Source of the DNA: Monosporascus cannonballus
Taxonomy: Eukaryota > Ascomycota > Sordariomycetes > Xylariales
Direction of reading: 5' to 3'
Assembly: GCA_004154925.1 (NCBI GenBank)
Contig: QJNS01000072.1
Span: 1-64,000 of the forward strand
DNA length: 64,000 bases
Shown here: positions 46,601 through 60,300 of the stretch, piece after piece
How positions within the stretch are numbered: the stretch's first letter is position 1
How the letters are laid out: the number at the start of each line of letters is the position of its first letter
Program-made: the position numbers and the translations under genes
The notes under the pieces: generated by a model
Database searches by the model: none
The model's input: only the letters and a program-made list of their open reading frames with translations
Told to the model about the DNA's origin: nothing

Positions 46601-48739
46601 AAAATTTCTAAACAAATAAGTCTTTATAATTATTAATAATTTTTTTAAAAGAATATAAGTAACATAGTACCGTGTTATATAAATTATAAATTAATTTGAA
46701 TCTTTTTTAAAAATTTATAAAATATATAAAAATTAAACGAAGTTTATAAACAACTTATAAATTTTTAATATAATGTTATGTATTTATATATTATATTATA
46801 TATTTAAATATTTTTTAGAAAAAAATATTTTTATTATAAAACAATTATTATATTATTATATACTGCGTTTTTAGATTTTTATATATCTAACTTTAAAGTT
46901 AGTATATTATTAATTTTGTAAGTATTAACATAACGTATATTATAATATAGTAAAGAATTTATTTTAATAAAATAAAACATTTTTTAAATTTATTTAATAA
47001 TCTTTTTTATATAACTAATTTTTAAATATAATATTACATGGTCTTAAATATTGTAGTTTTTAATTTAGTATAATAAGTTTAAAATTTTAATTTTTAATAT
47101 GGTTAATAACTGAATACTCAACTAATAATTTTATATTGTATTAAATTTTAATTTATTAAAATGTTATATTAATTAAAGATATTTTCTTTATTTTTTACCC
47201 TACCTTAATTCATATAAAAATATCGATATAAAATTATCTTTTATTATACAATTTGACAAAATTATTTATAATTATATTATAAACTTTCTATATTACATTA
47301 ATATAAATTTAAATTAGTTTAATTTTTTAACTTTATCTCGTTAAAAAATCTAACTATTAAAATCTTTAATTTAATTTTAATATATTATTATATTAAATTG
47401 TACGTTGGTTTATTATATTAAAATCTTTAAAATAAGCTTAAATATTGTAAATTAAAATAAATATCTATATATTAATACGCGATATAATTTATATAATAGG
47501 TATTATATTCAATATCTTTTACTACTATAACTAATTTATAGTTTTGAAAATTAAGATAAATTGTGTTTTAATCTAGTAAAGCCTTATTTTAATACCGACT
47601 AGTAAGTAATTGCTAACAGCCCTTAATTTTGAGACTTGTTAACTAGTTCGATAAAGTTGAAGTGTTTAATTTTACACAGCAAAGATTAAAGATTAACCTT
47701 TAAAATAACGATAATTATTAATATATATAACTCTTTTTAAAATTAAAATTGAATTAAATTAAATATTAATCAGCTAATAATGTTATCAAAATTAATAAAG
47801 GTATTAAATGTTTTATTATTTATTTATTGTGTTCATATTTATTTCAAGAGCTTTATAATACCTAATAAAAGTTTGAATTTTTATTAATATAGTAATATTA
47901 ATAGTAGTAAAACAGAATATATATACTTTTAATAAAATATTTATTTAGATATATAAATTTAGTATCTGCTTGAAAATACGTATAAATTAACTACAGATTT
48001 AGTATTAATATTAAAAACTATACTTTATTTTTTAAAAATAATCTGATAATAATCGTTTAATATTAATAAACCAAAATAAATTAAATCTCGTTTTTTATTT
48101 CGATAACGCTTTTATTAAATTGCTTAAATTATTTAAAAAAAACAATAATTTATACAATACTAGATTAATAATTTTTACTGCCTTATTATTCTCTTTAACC
48201 CTTAAAATAAAATTATCTTATAAAGGTAATTATAGTTTTTAAATATTTGACTACATTAAATAATAATTTTTAAAAGAAATTAGCCGATTATTTCAGCTGA
48301 AATTGATTCGATAATACGAGAATTCTTTTAAAAATTCTTTCTTTTTTATTCGAATTAAAGCTTTTCATTTTTTATGAAGTTTTTATTTTAAAATACAGTT
48401 ATATACGTTTTTTAACTTGTAAAATTTGATCTTAATATTAAATAGTTTATATATATATAATATTAGTTGGAATATTAAGTAATTAGTTCAGTAACACTTT
48501 TTATTTAAATATTTTAAAATTTTAATATATTTTTAAATCGTAATTCAAATAATATAATAAGTTAAAATTGATTTTTTAACGTTTAATAAATAAGCTTATT
48601 AAATTTGAAAAAATATTGTTGACTTATTATTTTATTTTAACCTCTCAATATAATGTTATATTTCGACACGTATATTTTAAATTTTAATAATCTTTTTAGC
48701 CGTTTTTTAAATATTAATAAAGGCTTATTAGTTAATATT

Positions 48740-49110
48740 CCCAGTTTTATATGTTTAATATATTATATAACACAATTTGATTGTGTTTAATATATATAAT
48801 TTGTTAGAAATATTAAGTTTTCTAATTAATATAAATTAATATCCTTGCGTTTATATTGATCATAGTTCGTAAAATATTTATTTCGAATATTTTAATAATT
48901 TCGAAAATTTTCGTATACGTTATCGACAATATTAACTCGTAATATATTTAATTACATAATTCTATATGTATTAATTATGTTTTATTTAATTAATAACGCT
49001 TTTTCAATTACTTTTAAGTTTAATTACTTTTAATCGAATTTTATTATTTATATATAAAAGTTTGTTATTTAAAATAAGTTCTACGCTTTATTATTACTTC
49101 AACTTATACT
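48740..49110 (-). pseudogene. Probable Ty1/copia reverse transcriptase relic
   Basis: A minus-strand frame reads ITYTKIFEIIKIFEINILR..., then stop-KT-stop-YF...IIYI, then LISLY-stop-YLKNG-stop-KDY. This parallels the copia RT text YTETFAPT.RFDTLR...DVNNAF...IYM...RSLYGLKQAARDW with Gly and Trp codons turned to stops. The match is by eye and weak at single positions but consistent in order and spacing. Confidence 0.5.
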
Positions 49111-49188
49111 GTTTTGAAAACGGTATAAAATTAGTTTTAAACGAATTTTAACATTTTAATTTTTCAGTTATTTAGTTTATTCCGTTAT

Positions 49189-49312
49189 TATCACAGTCCC
49201 AAGTAGCACCTTATAGATATATAGAGCAAAATAAGGCGATTAGGGCTCGATCTGACAACGTTCCACTTTTAGTGGTGTAATAGCTAGACTCTTGTTCTTC
49301 TGTGCCGTAATA
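49189..49312. mobile_element. 124-bp miniature LTR-like element with TSD GTTAT
   Basis: It starts TATCACAGTCCC and ends GTGCCGTAATA. Perfect 5-bp repeats GTTAT flank it (49184-49188 and 49313-49317). Its ends are those of the 43.5-kb element with TG and CA changed to TA, as RIP would do. The interior is richer in GC than its surroundings and has no coding capacity. It lies just upstream of the copia RT relic on that element's strand. Confidence 0.75.
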
Positions 49313-52300
49313 GTTATTTTGATATATAATTAGTTATTATGATCTAAGTTTACAGATACGTTAATTTGGTTTTATTAATTATTGCGTTATTTGAAAAACA
49401 ATTGTTTTTAAAATTGATAAATTATAAGATAAAGAAATACCTAATGAATTTTAAAATATTATAAAAAATAAAGACGTTAATAAATTCTTACTTAAATTGT
49501 GCATCTTATAATTTAATACAGATTGTACAACATTTTTTAAATATATAAATTAATAAATAATTGTGAAAACTTTATCTTATATACTTTTTTTAAATTAAAA
49601 TTGTTTAAATATTTATAAAGTAATAAAATAAATATATTATTTAAAAAATTGCTATGCTAACTTATTAACGTAAATAATAAAATTCGTTAATTTTTTTTAG
49701 TTAAAAATTTATTCATATATAAAGTTTTTTTTTAAAAAACCAGCTTAGTTGTATAAAATAAATTATATTTTAAATAACTATAAACACGTTAAGTAGAAAT
49801 ATGTTAAGAATTTACAAATTTTTAATATATATATATATATGCTATTTTTATCTCAGAACAAAGATATTAATAAAATTTAAAATTAATAATACTGGAAAAT
49901 AATTTTTGTTAAACAAGTAAATCGAAGAAACAGAAATCTAATATTTATAGTAAGTTTGAATATAAAAAGCATATTTATAAAGACACTATAAATACGTATA
50001 ATGAAAATAAATTCGATTAAGTTTCGGTCGATTTAATATATTAATATTAATTAGTTTCAATTTATTATTACAAAGTTTTAATAAATCTATCTTAAATTTG
50101 TCTATTTTATACGTCTTTATTATATTTTATAATGTAAATATAAGAATAGCAAAAGTAAAATATTTTTTATTAAGATATTAAATAAGCAGTAAATATTTTT
50201 AAAACGTTTATAATAACATTTTTCGTATTTAATATTTCAACACAATCTATTTGTTATTTTTATTATATAAGATTAAATATTTTATAAGATATATTTTAAT
50301 AAATATAAATTTATTAAGTAATATATAAATATTGTAAAACTTGTTTATAAAACTCTTTTCATTATTAAAATTTTACAATACTTAGTAATAAATCGTGACT
50401 TAAATCAATATTTTTACATATAATACTAGTATAAAAGCAATAAATTTAAATTTAATATTTAAATACAGTCGATTTTTAACTTCTATATATTTGTTTGATT
50501 TCTATTTTTTATTATTATAAGTTTAAAAATAACTAAACTAGAACTAAAACTGTTATTAAGAAAATAAAAAACGCATTAAATAATTATTTTTTCAATTTTA
50601 CCAAAAAGTTAAATTTTAAAATAAATAATACATTTCTTTTAACATATTTTCAAACACTTTTAATAAGTTAACAAATCTTAGCTTTAGTGTCTTATATATT
50701 TTTAATTCATTATTAAATACGACTTTAATTTTTTATTTTTAATATATATATCAAGTACTAGAATTTTAGCCATTTTATATAATTTCATATTTAAAAATAA
50801 AAATCAATAATATTTAATAAACTATTTCAAAATTCAAAATTTTAAGTAAGAAATAAAAATAAATTGACAATAATTTAGGTTATTGATAAAAGTTATATAT
50901 ATATCTTTTTGAATTTTTGCTTTTTCTTAATAAACTTTAATAAAGATGAATTTTAAAAAAATTAATATAGATAAAATTAAATTTTATTTATATATAATAT
51001 ATTTGAATTAAAGCAATATTTTTAAAAGTATACTAAAAATATAGAATATAATTATATAACGTGATTTGTACAATAAATACTATATTGAATATTTTTATAT
51101 ACGATAATTAATTTAATAGAAATCGAAATATATTTTCTATAATAGATTTTAAAATAAAATATTAAAAAATTTTAATAGTTTAAATTATATCAAAATATAA
51201 TTATAAATAATATATTTTATATATTAATAATAAAAAATTAGTAAGAAAGTATTAAAAATATTTTTTACTATATTATAATTGATAGCAATACTTTTAGTGT
51301 CTTTATGTAAATTTAAATATATTATGACAATAAGTTTTTAAATTATTAATTTCTATTAAGTAAGAATTTAAAAATAAATCCTTAATTTAAAAATTTAGTA
51401 TATTTTATTACAAATATTATTTTAAAATATTATTTACTATTGAAACTTTTAATAAAAGATTAGCATAATATTAATCTCTTCATTTTTTCAAATTTTTTAT
51501 TTTACGTAATTTTAAATACTGTTGAACACTTTTAAATAAAACTGTAATAAGATATATTTTTTATTTTTGTAAATGTATTTTTTGACGTAATAGAACCTTT
51601 ATATATAAAAAGTTTATTACTATAAAAATTATATTAATAGTATAAGTTTATTACTCGTATTTAATATATTATTATTACATATTAAAAATTACGTAGCTTA
51701 ATTTTATATATATTTTTACATTATAGAACTATAAATATAATAATATTAAAAAGTTTAAACTAGTTATAATATTAATCCGTAATAATAAAATTATTTATTA
51801 TAATTATTTATAATATTTCTATATTTAAAAATCCCATATTATTTATTTAAAAATTAACCTTTTTAATATATTTAGAAAAGTTTAAAAAACTTAATGTTAA
51901 AAAGTAATTTTTAAATTGTACTATCAATCTTTTTTAAAAACTTACAAAATAAAACACCTCTTAGAACTTGACTAAAATAAATGAATATAATATTTAATAA
52001 TATTTAAATATAATATATATTTTATTTTCTTTATTATCTTAACATATTCTAGGTAATTAAATAAATCTGTTTTTATTAAATATGTTTTTTAATATTAAAC
52101 AAATAAATATATTACAAATAGTAAATTAACACTTAAAATAAAATTTTAGCATTTTAAAATTCTTAAAAGATTTCTTAATTAAAATATCTTATTTCTTTAT
52201 ATTTATACAAAACAATTTTTGAATTAAAAATTTTATTATAAAAATATAAAATTCAATATATTAATTGTGGAATATTATAACTAAAACGATTAACAAATTT

Positions 52301-54345
52301 TAAAAATATTATTTAAAATATAATAAAACGTAATAATTCTCAAACATGCTATTTTTATTTAAATTGTAATATATAATATAGTAAAGTTCAAAATTATAGA
52401 TGTATATAATATAATATAATAAAAATTAAATGTAAAAAATGTAATCCAATTAATGTTAATACAGCACTAGAAATTTAAACCCTTGTTAAATATAAAACAG
52501 ATAATATATAACGAATTAAAAATACAGAATTATGAAATAATTGGATTATTTTTTTATTTATTTCTTTAAAAAATATATTTCCAATCAAGTTTATTACGTA
52601 TTTAAACAGAACAGATTTATTTTCAAAAACTCTAAAATTATATTATATATTAAAATATTTAATAATAAGTTAACTTAGCATTAATTTTATAGCTTTTATT
52701 TGTATAATTAACTATTTTTATATAATTTGTATTTGCTTTTTAATCTTTTACTTAAATTTAATATAATTTATTATTTTAATTTTTATATAAAAGGCATATT
52801 GGAAACATTTTAATTAACCAAAATTTTATATTTAAGTTTTATCCCGATTTTTAAATTTATAGTTTCTTATATAATAAGTTTTTATATTAGACATATATTT
52901 AAATATTATAATTGTGATATCTTTTAAAATTTCAACTAATACTCATTTTTGTTTAAAACATATAAAAAGATATTCGATTTATAATTTACATATTGAATGT
53001 TATAATAAATAATTGTTTTTATAATAATTAATAATTTGTTATAATAATTAAGATAAAATTTATATATTAAAATTATATACATTTTTTATAATGAACTAAC
53101 AAGTAATAATTTATATATTTGGATTTTAATAAACTTTAAGTACGTACAACAAGCTTTATAAGCTTTTGCTTGTTTTTCGGCTAGGAATGTCAAATAGGAA
53201 GTAATAAAAGAATTAGAAATTCTAACCTAGATCGTTTCTACTGCTTTTCCAGTTATTATTAATCACGATAGCATTCTGCGTAATCTGTTTAAAATATAAG
53301 TTATAAACATTAAATAAACCTGAATCTTAGCGTTTTATATATATATTGCTAGATATTGTTTATTAAATATATTTTAAGTAGCAACGATAAAGGCGTTGTT
53401 TAATTAGCTATATCAACAAGTTAATTATATAGCAGATTTTATAATCTATATAACGTTTATATCTTTATGCTGTATTATATCTTTTCAAATTAAGAATTTT
53501 TCTCTTTTAATTTTTTAAAAAATTCGGCGATTTATAACTAATTATATATAAAAATATTTAACAAACAAAGTTACCACTTTTATTATTATAATCTTAGATG
53601 TTTTCAAATGAATATAACTTTTTGCCGGCTTAGATTTTTTTTACTCTACTATATTTAAATCGCTATTACTTTCTAAGATTATAAACGCGTGGATTTACTT
53701 ATAGTATTATTATATTATTAGATATTATATAGAATATCGAAGATAATACTTGAATAGCCACCTAAACTCTTCAAATTATTTTAATAATAATTATATTACT
53801 AAATATCTATTTATAATATATATTTTATCTGCTTGTAGTATTTGTAATTTGTTATATATATATTTCCATATCTTTGACTTAGCTTAAAAATAGAACTTGA
53901 ATATAAATATATCTTCTATATATATATATTTAAGGAATAGACTTAGAACGCTCCTAGTTTTAGTGTAAATAAGTATTTTTAACGCTATATTTCGTTAAAA
54001 TTACTAATATTTAAATTGTATAATAAAATAACTCTTTTACTTTGTTTGCTTATAGTCAAATAACTATTTTTCAAAAATATTTTATTGTATTATTTTTTTA
54101 TAATTTATTGAAACTGTTAAATAAATACTTATATATTTTAATATTCTATGTTTTTTATCGATATAAGTATTTTGTACCTCTTTTATATAATAATATATTG
54201 TTATTAATTTTTTATCATAATGTTTAATATTTTAAAGGTACACTAAACCTGGATTTAAAATTTAATATAATATAACAAAACAACGTATTTGTAGTTACGT
54301 TTATATTTATAATAGATTAGTTTTAAACAAAGGCTATTCTAGATT

Positions 54346-57300
54346 ATAATTGCAACCTAGCGCACTAATCCGCGTCACCTGAAAACACTAAATGCTGGCA
54401 TAAGTTTACGTTTATTTTTACGGGCCGTCTTCTAATCGGGCTGGTGTACACCTGGAACTACCTTAATGCTTAAGCCATTTTGGTGGCGGCAACTTCAAAA
54501 ATAAGGTGTGATTTCAGTGAGGTACAGCTCAGCGATCAGTTTAATCTCAGGTACCTGCTATACCCGGTCACTGGAACACACCATATTCAAAAGTAGAAGG
54601 TTAGCAACCAGGAATCTAAACCGATGTTCTTTCATATGTCGGGTTAGTCTTGCTGATGGTGGAGTGACAAGGCTGATGAGTGCTCTTCTCGACTGAATGC
54701 GAGTGTCAACTCTGCCCTAGATGTTGCTGGGATAGATGAGAGTCCAAGTCACATCTTTACATCACCTCCCAATGATCAGCGCACGAGCAGTGACCGTTAC
54801 TGATGATGTAATAGCAAGCAGTCACCAGCAGAGGAAATCTAGAAAGCACAATAGTATTCGAACCCAACAGCCTCAGTGGGACCTAACGAGTCATTTGTGC
54901 ATGGTAGGTATATTCCTCAACTTCCGGCCCGTAATTTCAACAACTGGCCGTGCGGGAAATGGCAGATCTCTATCCAATGATATACCTACCTACAATCTCC
55001 TCTTTGAACTGTTTGGAGAAGTAAAGGTTTACTATAGTGGGGGGAGCAGTCTGGTAACTTGAGGCTCATTGTGAGTATTCCTGACGCTGATCAACAGCAG
55101 GTACTTGTTACGAATCAAAAAGGCAAGGTCGGATTCTTTTCGGGATATACCATAACAACAAAAGAGACGTAAGCTTGGAGGTCAGCTTGAAAATCGGCCA
55201 AAGGCGCTGAACAACCCGTTCTGCCGTTGGAGGTCAGATCTGTGATTACCCATTTATCCGCGACCCTTGTCACCAGTATCTAGAGCTTTGACTGGCGAGA
55301 TGGGATGCGTCCTGCAACCCAGTAGCTTGGGAGTATCGAGGATCTCTGCCGGTGCAACCTCCCGAGTCTCCCACACAAATGGAAAGTATTATGCGATACG
55401 GATCGACGCAGGATGAATCTAGGGGGTCGAGATCACCCGTATGATTCGTCTATTATCGAAGAGGCTGCATACGAGTAGTCAGTCCATCATCCTTTGGCTT
55501 ACAATTGCTTGGATACGTGTCTCGAAGTGCTACCCCCGGGTTCTTTATCTTGCGGCTCACATGTTCAGCCGGCGTACTTGTTATCTCATTGCGAGGAGTG
55601 TCGCGGTTTCTGGTCATAGTGCGGATAGGTTGGAAGGGTTGGGACAGCCAAGATCAAGCGAAGCGTTCATACTCTCCTTCCTTTGACCGCGTCATCTGGA
55701 CCGGACATTAAAAGCCCTGACAGTAATAATCGGGACCATAGGTGAGCTTTGGGTAGGTGTCATAACACATTGGCACATGTCTCCGTTCATATAAGACAAA
55801 TACGGATAGGGACGGCGATAGAGTCCAACCCGGGATATAAGCGGTGATTGAATGCAGAACTTTAGTCAATATTACGGGGCTCAGACGACGTGTGCATGGC
55901 GAACCGGGAATGCCCCTTGTGCAAGCGGCCAGCTAATCCTTACTAGGGCGCAAATCATATCAAACTATCAAACGGGCGAAAGGAACGCCACACATGCCTA
56001 ACGGCTTTGTAACCGCTTACACATATGAACCTTAAGACATACAACCCAATACCGCTAAAAAAGTGATGCGCGCAATGTTTCCTTTGCAGCAACACAACCC
56101 AGGGTTTGCCATGTTTGCTGTATGGCGAGTCATGCTCACCTGTGGTTCTCCCAATCGAGAGTATTTGACGATATGGTAAATGTGGGTTTGGCGCACCGTT
56201 CAAAGACATTGAGGTACGTAGGCACGACATACATCGCATTGTGACCAACTATCTCGATCATTGTGCATACCGGCAAGCCGGATTACAGGGGCTCTCGGTG
56301 GAATAGGCCCTACTGGGATGCCCTGTCGTCGCTATTCAAGGAGTCTCGAAACTCTTGTGTCAAAGTACTATATAAAGAGAGTAGCACGTAGTGCACATTC
56401 CAAGCACCTAATGCACTCTGTCAAGGCCTTGAAGCGCCAGAACTCAGCGTCATTTCCAAAGCGTACCGGGGTCTGTACAGGTTCGAAACCTTCTTGGAAG
56501 CAGCCGGACGGCAGACGGATGGTGGAAACAGATCCCACGGCAATGAAAGCATCCCGATTCGGGATCCAGGCCGGCAGAAGTGGGAGGAGCCAACCGCATC
56601 GGACCATGATGACGACGACGGCTACTTGCATGATCAGGACAGGAGTGGGGGGCTCACGGTAGGGAAACGGGAGTGCTGACACCGCATCTAAAGTCCAGAA
56701 CGTAGCCCTGGGCGTGTGTTGGTTGATCAAAACGGTGCATACATACTTAGCATGGATTCTAAGCACGCCTGCACCTTTCAGGCCGGTCACACTGGTATTT
56801 GACTCAGTCGTGGACACCTGCGGCAACCTGCGAGTTATGACCACTTACGTAAGTAAGGCGGCATTGCTCTAAGCTCCAGGAAGTTCACATTCTTAGTACT
56901 GGTATGTATACACTGTCCTGCTAACCCATCGTCGACCTATTGTTATACGCATGGGCTGGGCTTGATATAAAGTAGGCCCAGAACCAAGCCGCGTTTACCT
57001 CATAGAGCATTGCCAAGGGCGCAGGCGACTTGTCTTTTGTGCTCCTGTAAAGTTCATGACCATCAGTCTAAGTGTCTCTTGATAATGCGGCCCACTTGCG
57101 CGAGATGCTTGATGTCAGATCATGATAGATCCTACTGTGGATATCGCGGTACTTGAGTGCGTGTAGGTTGATGTCTGATAGGCGAAAGGCCTTTGACGAC
57201 ATGGTTATAGATGCGAACTAGTTGAAATGCAGCCACACAGCCCCTAAACCCCGCCATATGCCAAGCCTCGAATTCTAATCTCTTACAGATATTGAATATC

Positions 57301-60300
57301 ATTGATCTCATATATGCGGCGTGGATCCTCGGAAAATCTTAACTCAAAACCGCTTTGCAGTTTCGGGGTAGTTCGAGCGGAGATCCCTGTTCAGATCGCC
57401 AACGCCCCTGTCGGGGCTCAACGTCTTGGGCCCTGGGCACGTCTAATGTGGATAGATACGCCGGCACCAACACGTCCTTTGAGCTTTTCTGCCCTTTGAG
57501 GCTGATTGCCACTCTGACCAAATAGCTCCAACCTTCGCACATTGGTGAGTTATCAATACGACCGAGCGACTTCCCATGTATTACATCCGCCTTGGTCATC
57601 TCCGTGTTTGGTTACATGAGTTCATAGGATAAGACTGGGTTCCATCGGATGACAATTCCTAGGCAGTCGAAGTACGGGTGTTTGGTGCGACCCCGAAGCA
57701 ATAGGGCTGGTCAGCTGGCAGATCGAAGATCGACATGTTAGGTCATTTAGCTCGGTTCACAGAGGCTAAAACACTGAGAGTGACGGAATACTTAGTTCAA
57801 AGAGGCCAAACAAGTCCGACAAGGTTCCAAAAAGTAGTTTAAATACTGCAATTGACTTGAGAGACACCATAAGGTTGCGGGAGGCGCATCATGGTCTTCC
57901 ACCATTCGTCATGTAGGAGCTGATTGCCGAGGTGCCTGGCTTCCGCAAGGAGAAATCACGACTGGGAAAGGTGATTCGTCCTCGTTGTAAAAGGGCGAGT
58001 ATAGATATCAGCCTTATTGGTATTATAAAGATCTCTTCTGCCGTATTCCGACAAAGCTGGGTGGGCTAAGATGACTGGCGACATCCTTATGTCGTGAGCT
58101 GTGCGCAGATTATTGAGGAGCAATTTGACACAATACCTCGGGTAGTAAGCTGAAGTGGAGTTAATTTTGCAGTTCTCCAAGTATCGTCCCTATAACGTCA
58201 AAGAGTACGGCTTGGTGTAATAGGGAAAAGATCACCCTGGCATTGGATCCAAGGGATCGGCGCGGAGATGCATTAGCGCTCCTCGCTTAGAATAATTCCC
58301 ACGCCTGACAGGGATCATCCAGTGGAGGAAGATCAGCCTGACGGGTAACAACTTCTCGGATCTTCAGGGTACATACAATTATGTGCGCGAGCGCACGTAT
58401 CTTGCTTTCCTTACACTTGAGTGTCCTACGACTACCTGTAACTGCTTATATAGTCCATGTGACTGTCCCACTAACACCCCGAGGTGCGGCCGGTATCAGT
58501 CTGGTGCCTGAGTTCTGACAGGAATCCTGAAACAACGAATAATGGTCTAAGAGGTGCAGCTGAAAAGCAATATAGGGCGGTGGAAGGTTCCCCAGCCGTG
58601 TTATTACAATGGAGCTGCCCTATTCGGCTGAAGTTAGTGTAGAATTTGGGATGATAATGCTTCGCGTCCACGAGATTGCTTCCTATAAGCGGCTAGACTA
58701 TGCCATAGCCAATATTAGTGCGATCCTTCCCTTGCGTACGCAGGCATGTACTTGTCGATATTGATAATAGAGTGGCTGGTGATCCCATTAGATAGACATG
58801 TGCTTACGAAATCACCACAAGCAACTGAAGCCTACGGAAGTTGGATGCAGGTAATAATATTCGGCGTCACTGCGTTCAGTTTATTTGGCATTGTTTAGTA
58901 GATTTCCTGTGGGAATATCAGATGACTTTTGGGAGCGATTAGTGGTCGGTATACCGTGATTTGCTGCTTCTCGACTTGCCATTGGCAGGATATGGTAACT
59001 GTCAAGCAAAACTCTTCACGCGAGACATTGCAGGGCAGTTTTACAGGTTGGTGTCGACGTTCTCAAAGCCACGAATGTTTATACCGAGCTAGTTTGTCGT
59101 ATGAGAGCTATTATTAACAGGAGTGAAAAGTCACCAATACCGCTAAAATAGATGGCGCGCTTCTGGCACGATTCTGGCGTGCATCTAGCGTTGCCGGGCT
59201 TGCAGTGCTCGCCCGCGCTGTCCAATCCATCCAGACGAAAAGTGGTCCAATGTGCCAGATTGTTGCGTAGCGCATCGGAGATCTCCACGCTACCCTGCAC
59301 GTGTCTCTTAGTTGATTTATACGGCGGAGACTGACGAGTGCCGCGGCTTCCGCACTTTCAAAAAGCTAGAACAGGCGAGTCTAGTTAGGACCCTGCATAA
59401 TGCCACAATGTAAGGCGCAGCCAGGGAATGAAAGGCAGCAGCCTTGGACATCCCCACAGCGGGACGCCAAAGGCTTCGATACATATGTCTGCCCCTTCAC
59501 GATGTGAGAGGGAAGGCTGTCTTTAAAGGCCGATGAGAGTCAGACGTCCGATGCTGGGATGGAAGGGTGCACGTGAGGAGAGATCTGGGTCAGAGCGCAA
59601 CGTTGAGTTGAGACTTCTGCCCCGCTTGGCCTGTGCCAGAAAATCTTCGGGGGTTTGGTAAGTCGTTATGCCTTTCCCCAAGGAGTCGTTTCGCTTCGGG
59701 AGCCAGGGTGTCAAGGAGGCAAGAGGGGTTAGAGGATCTGCGTCATCCCGGTAACAGCCCGCCGATCTCTGCTGTTTAACCATCACCCGTTACCGTGGTC
59801 AGGCCTCATGGCTACCGTAGGTATGTAGATCATTGGCGGTTTTCTATTCCAAAAAGGCCAATGCGTTGCCAGAGCCCCAGACCCCTGTTTACCTTCAAAA
59901 GCATATACACAGACATGCCGATTGACTCCCATGATCCTCTTTTGTTTCCAAAGTGCTTGGCGTTTCCAGGAAGCGCTTGTTGAAAGTCTCTCCATGAAAA
60001 TCCAGAAGATTGAGATCTCGACTATCACTATGATATTCTCAGCCCGAGACTGTAGAAGTTCATGGAGTTTAAATTTGGTAGCTATGGAATATTAACTTTC
60101 CACACAACCTATGTGTGCTGTAGGGGATTATTAATGGATTTGGTTATTTTCGAAAGCCGAATTGGTGGATAGAAGAGATCTAATTGCGATTCGCAAGGGT
60201 CATCATACCAACGAGGCTGGTGTCATTCTATCGTAGAAGGCATTTGCCTCAACCGGCAGCCTTTCGTCGCCGTATCCGCTCAGGCGGAGTCGGACTTTTT

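Larger units (their letters stand above)
42241..54345. repeat. AT-rich island 2, heavily decayed
   Basis: About 12 kb of extreme AT richness starts near 42.24 kb and ends near 54.35 kb. CpG words are scarcer than in island 1, especially from 44 to 53 kb. No intact gene is present. The only recognisable content is a probable copia RT relic and two miniature LTR-like inserts; the rest is too decayed to classify. Confidence 0.8.

Noticed and set aside
24001..54345. AT islands as a centromere
   Set aside because: RIP-decayed gypsy DNA is typical of fungal centromeres, but these blocks are only ~12 kb each and are separated by an intact gene; CENP-A data would be needed.
56475..56500. GGTTCGAAACC, a perfect B-box word, as a tRNA gene
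   Set aside because: Only three of five T-stem pairs form, no A box lies at a suitable distance, and no cloverleaf can be drawn.
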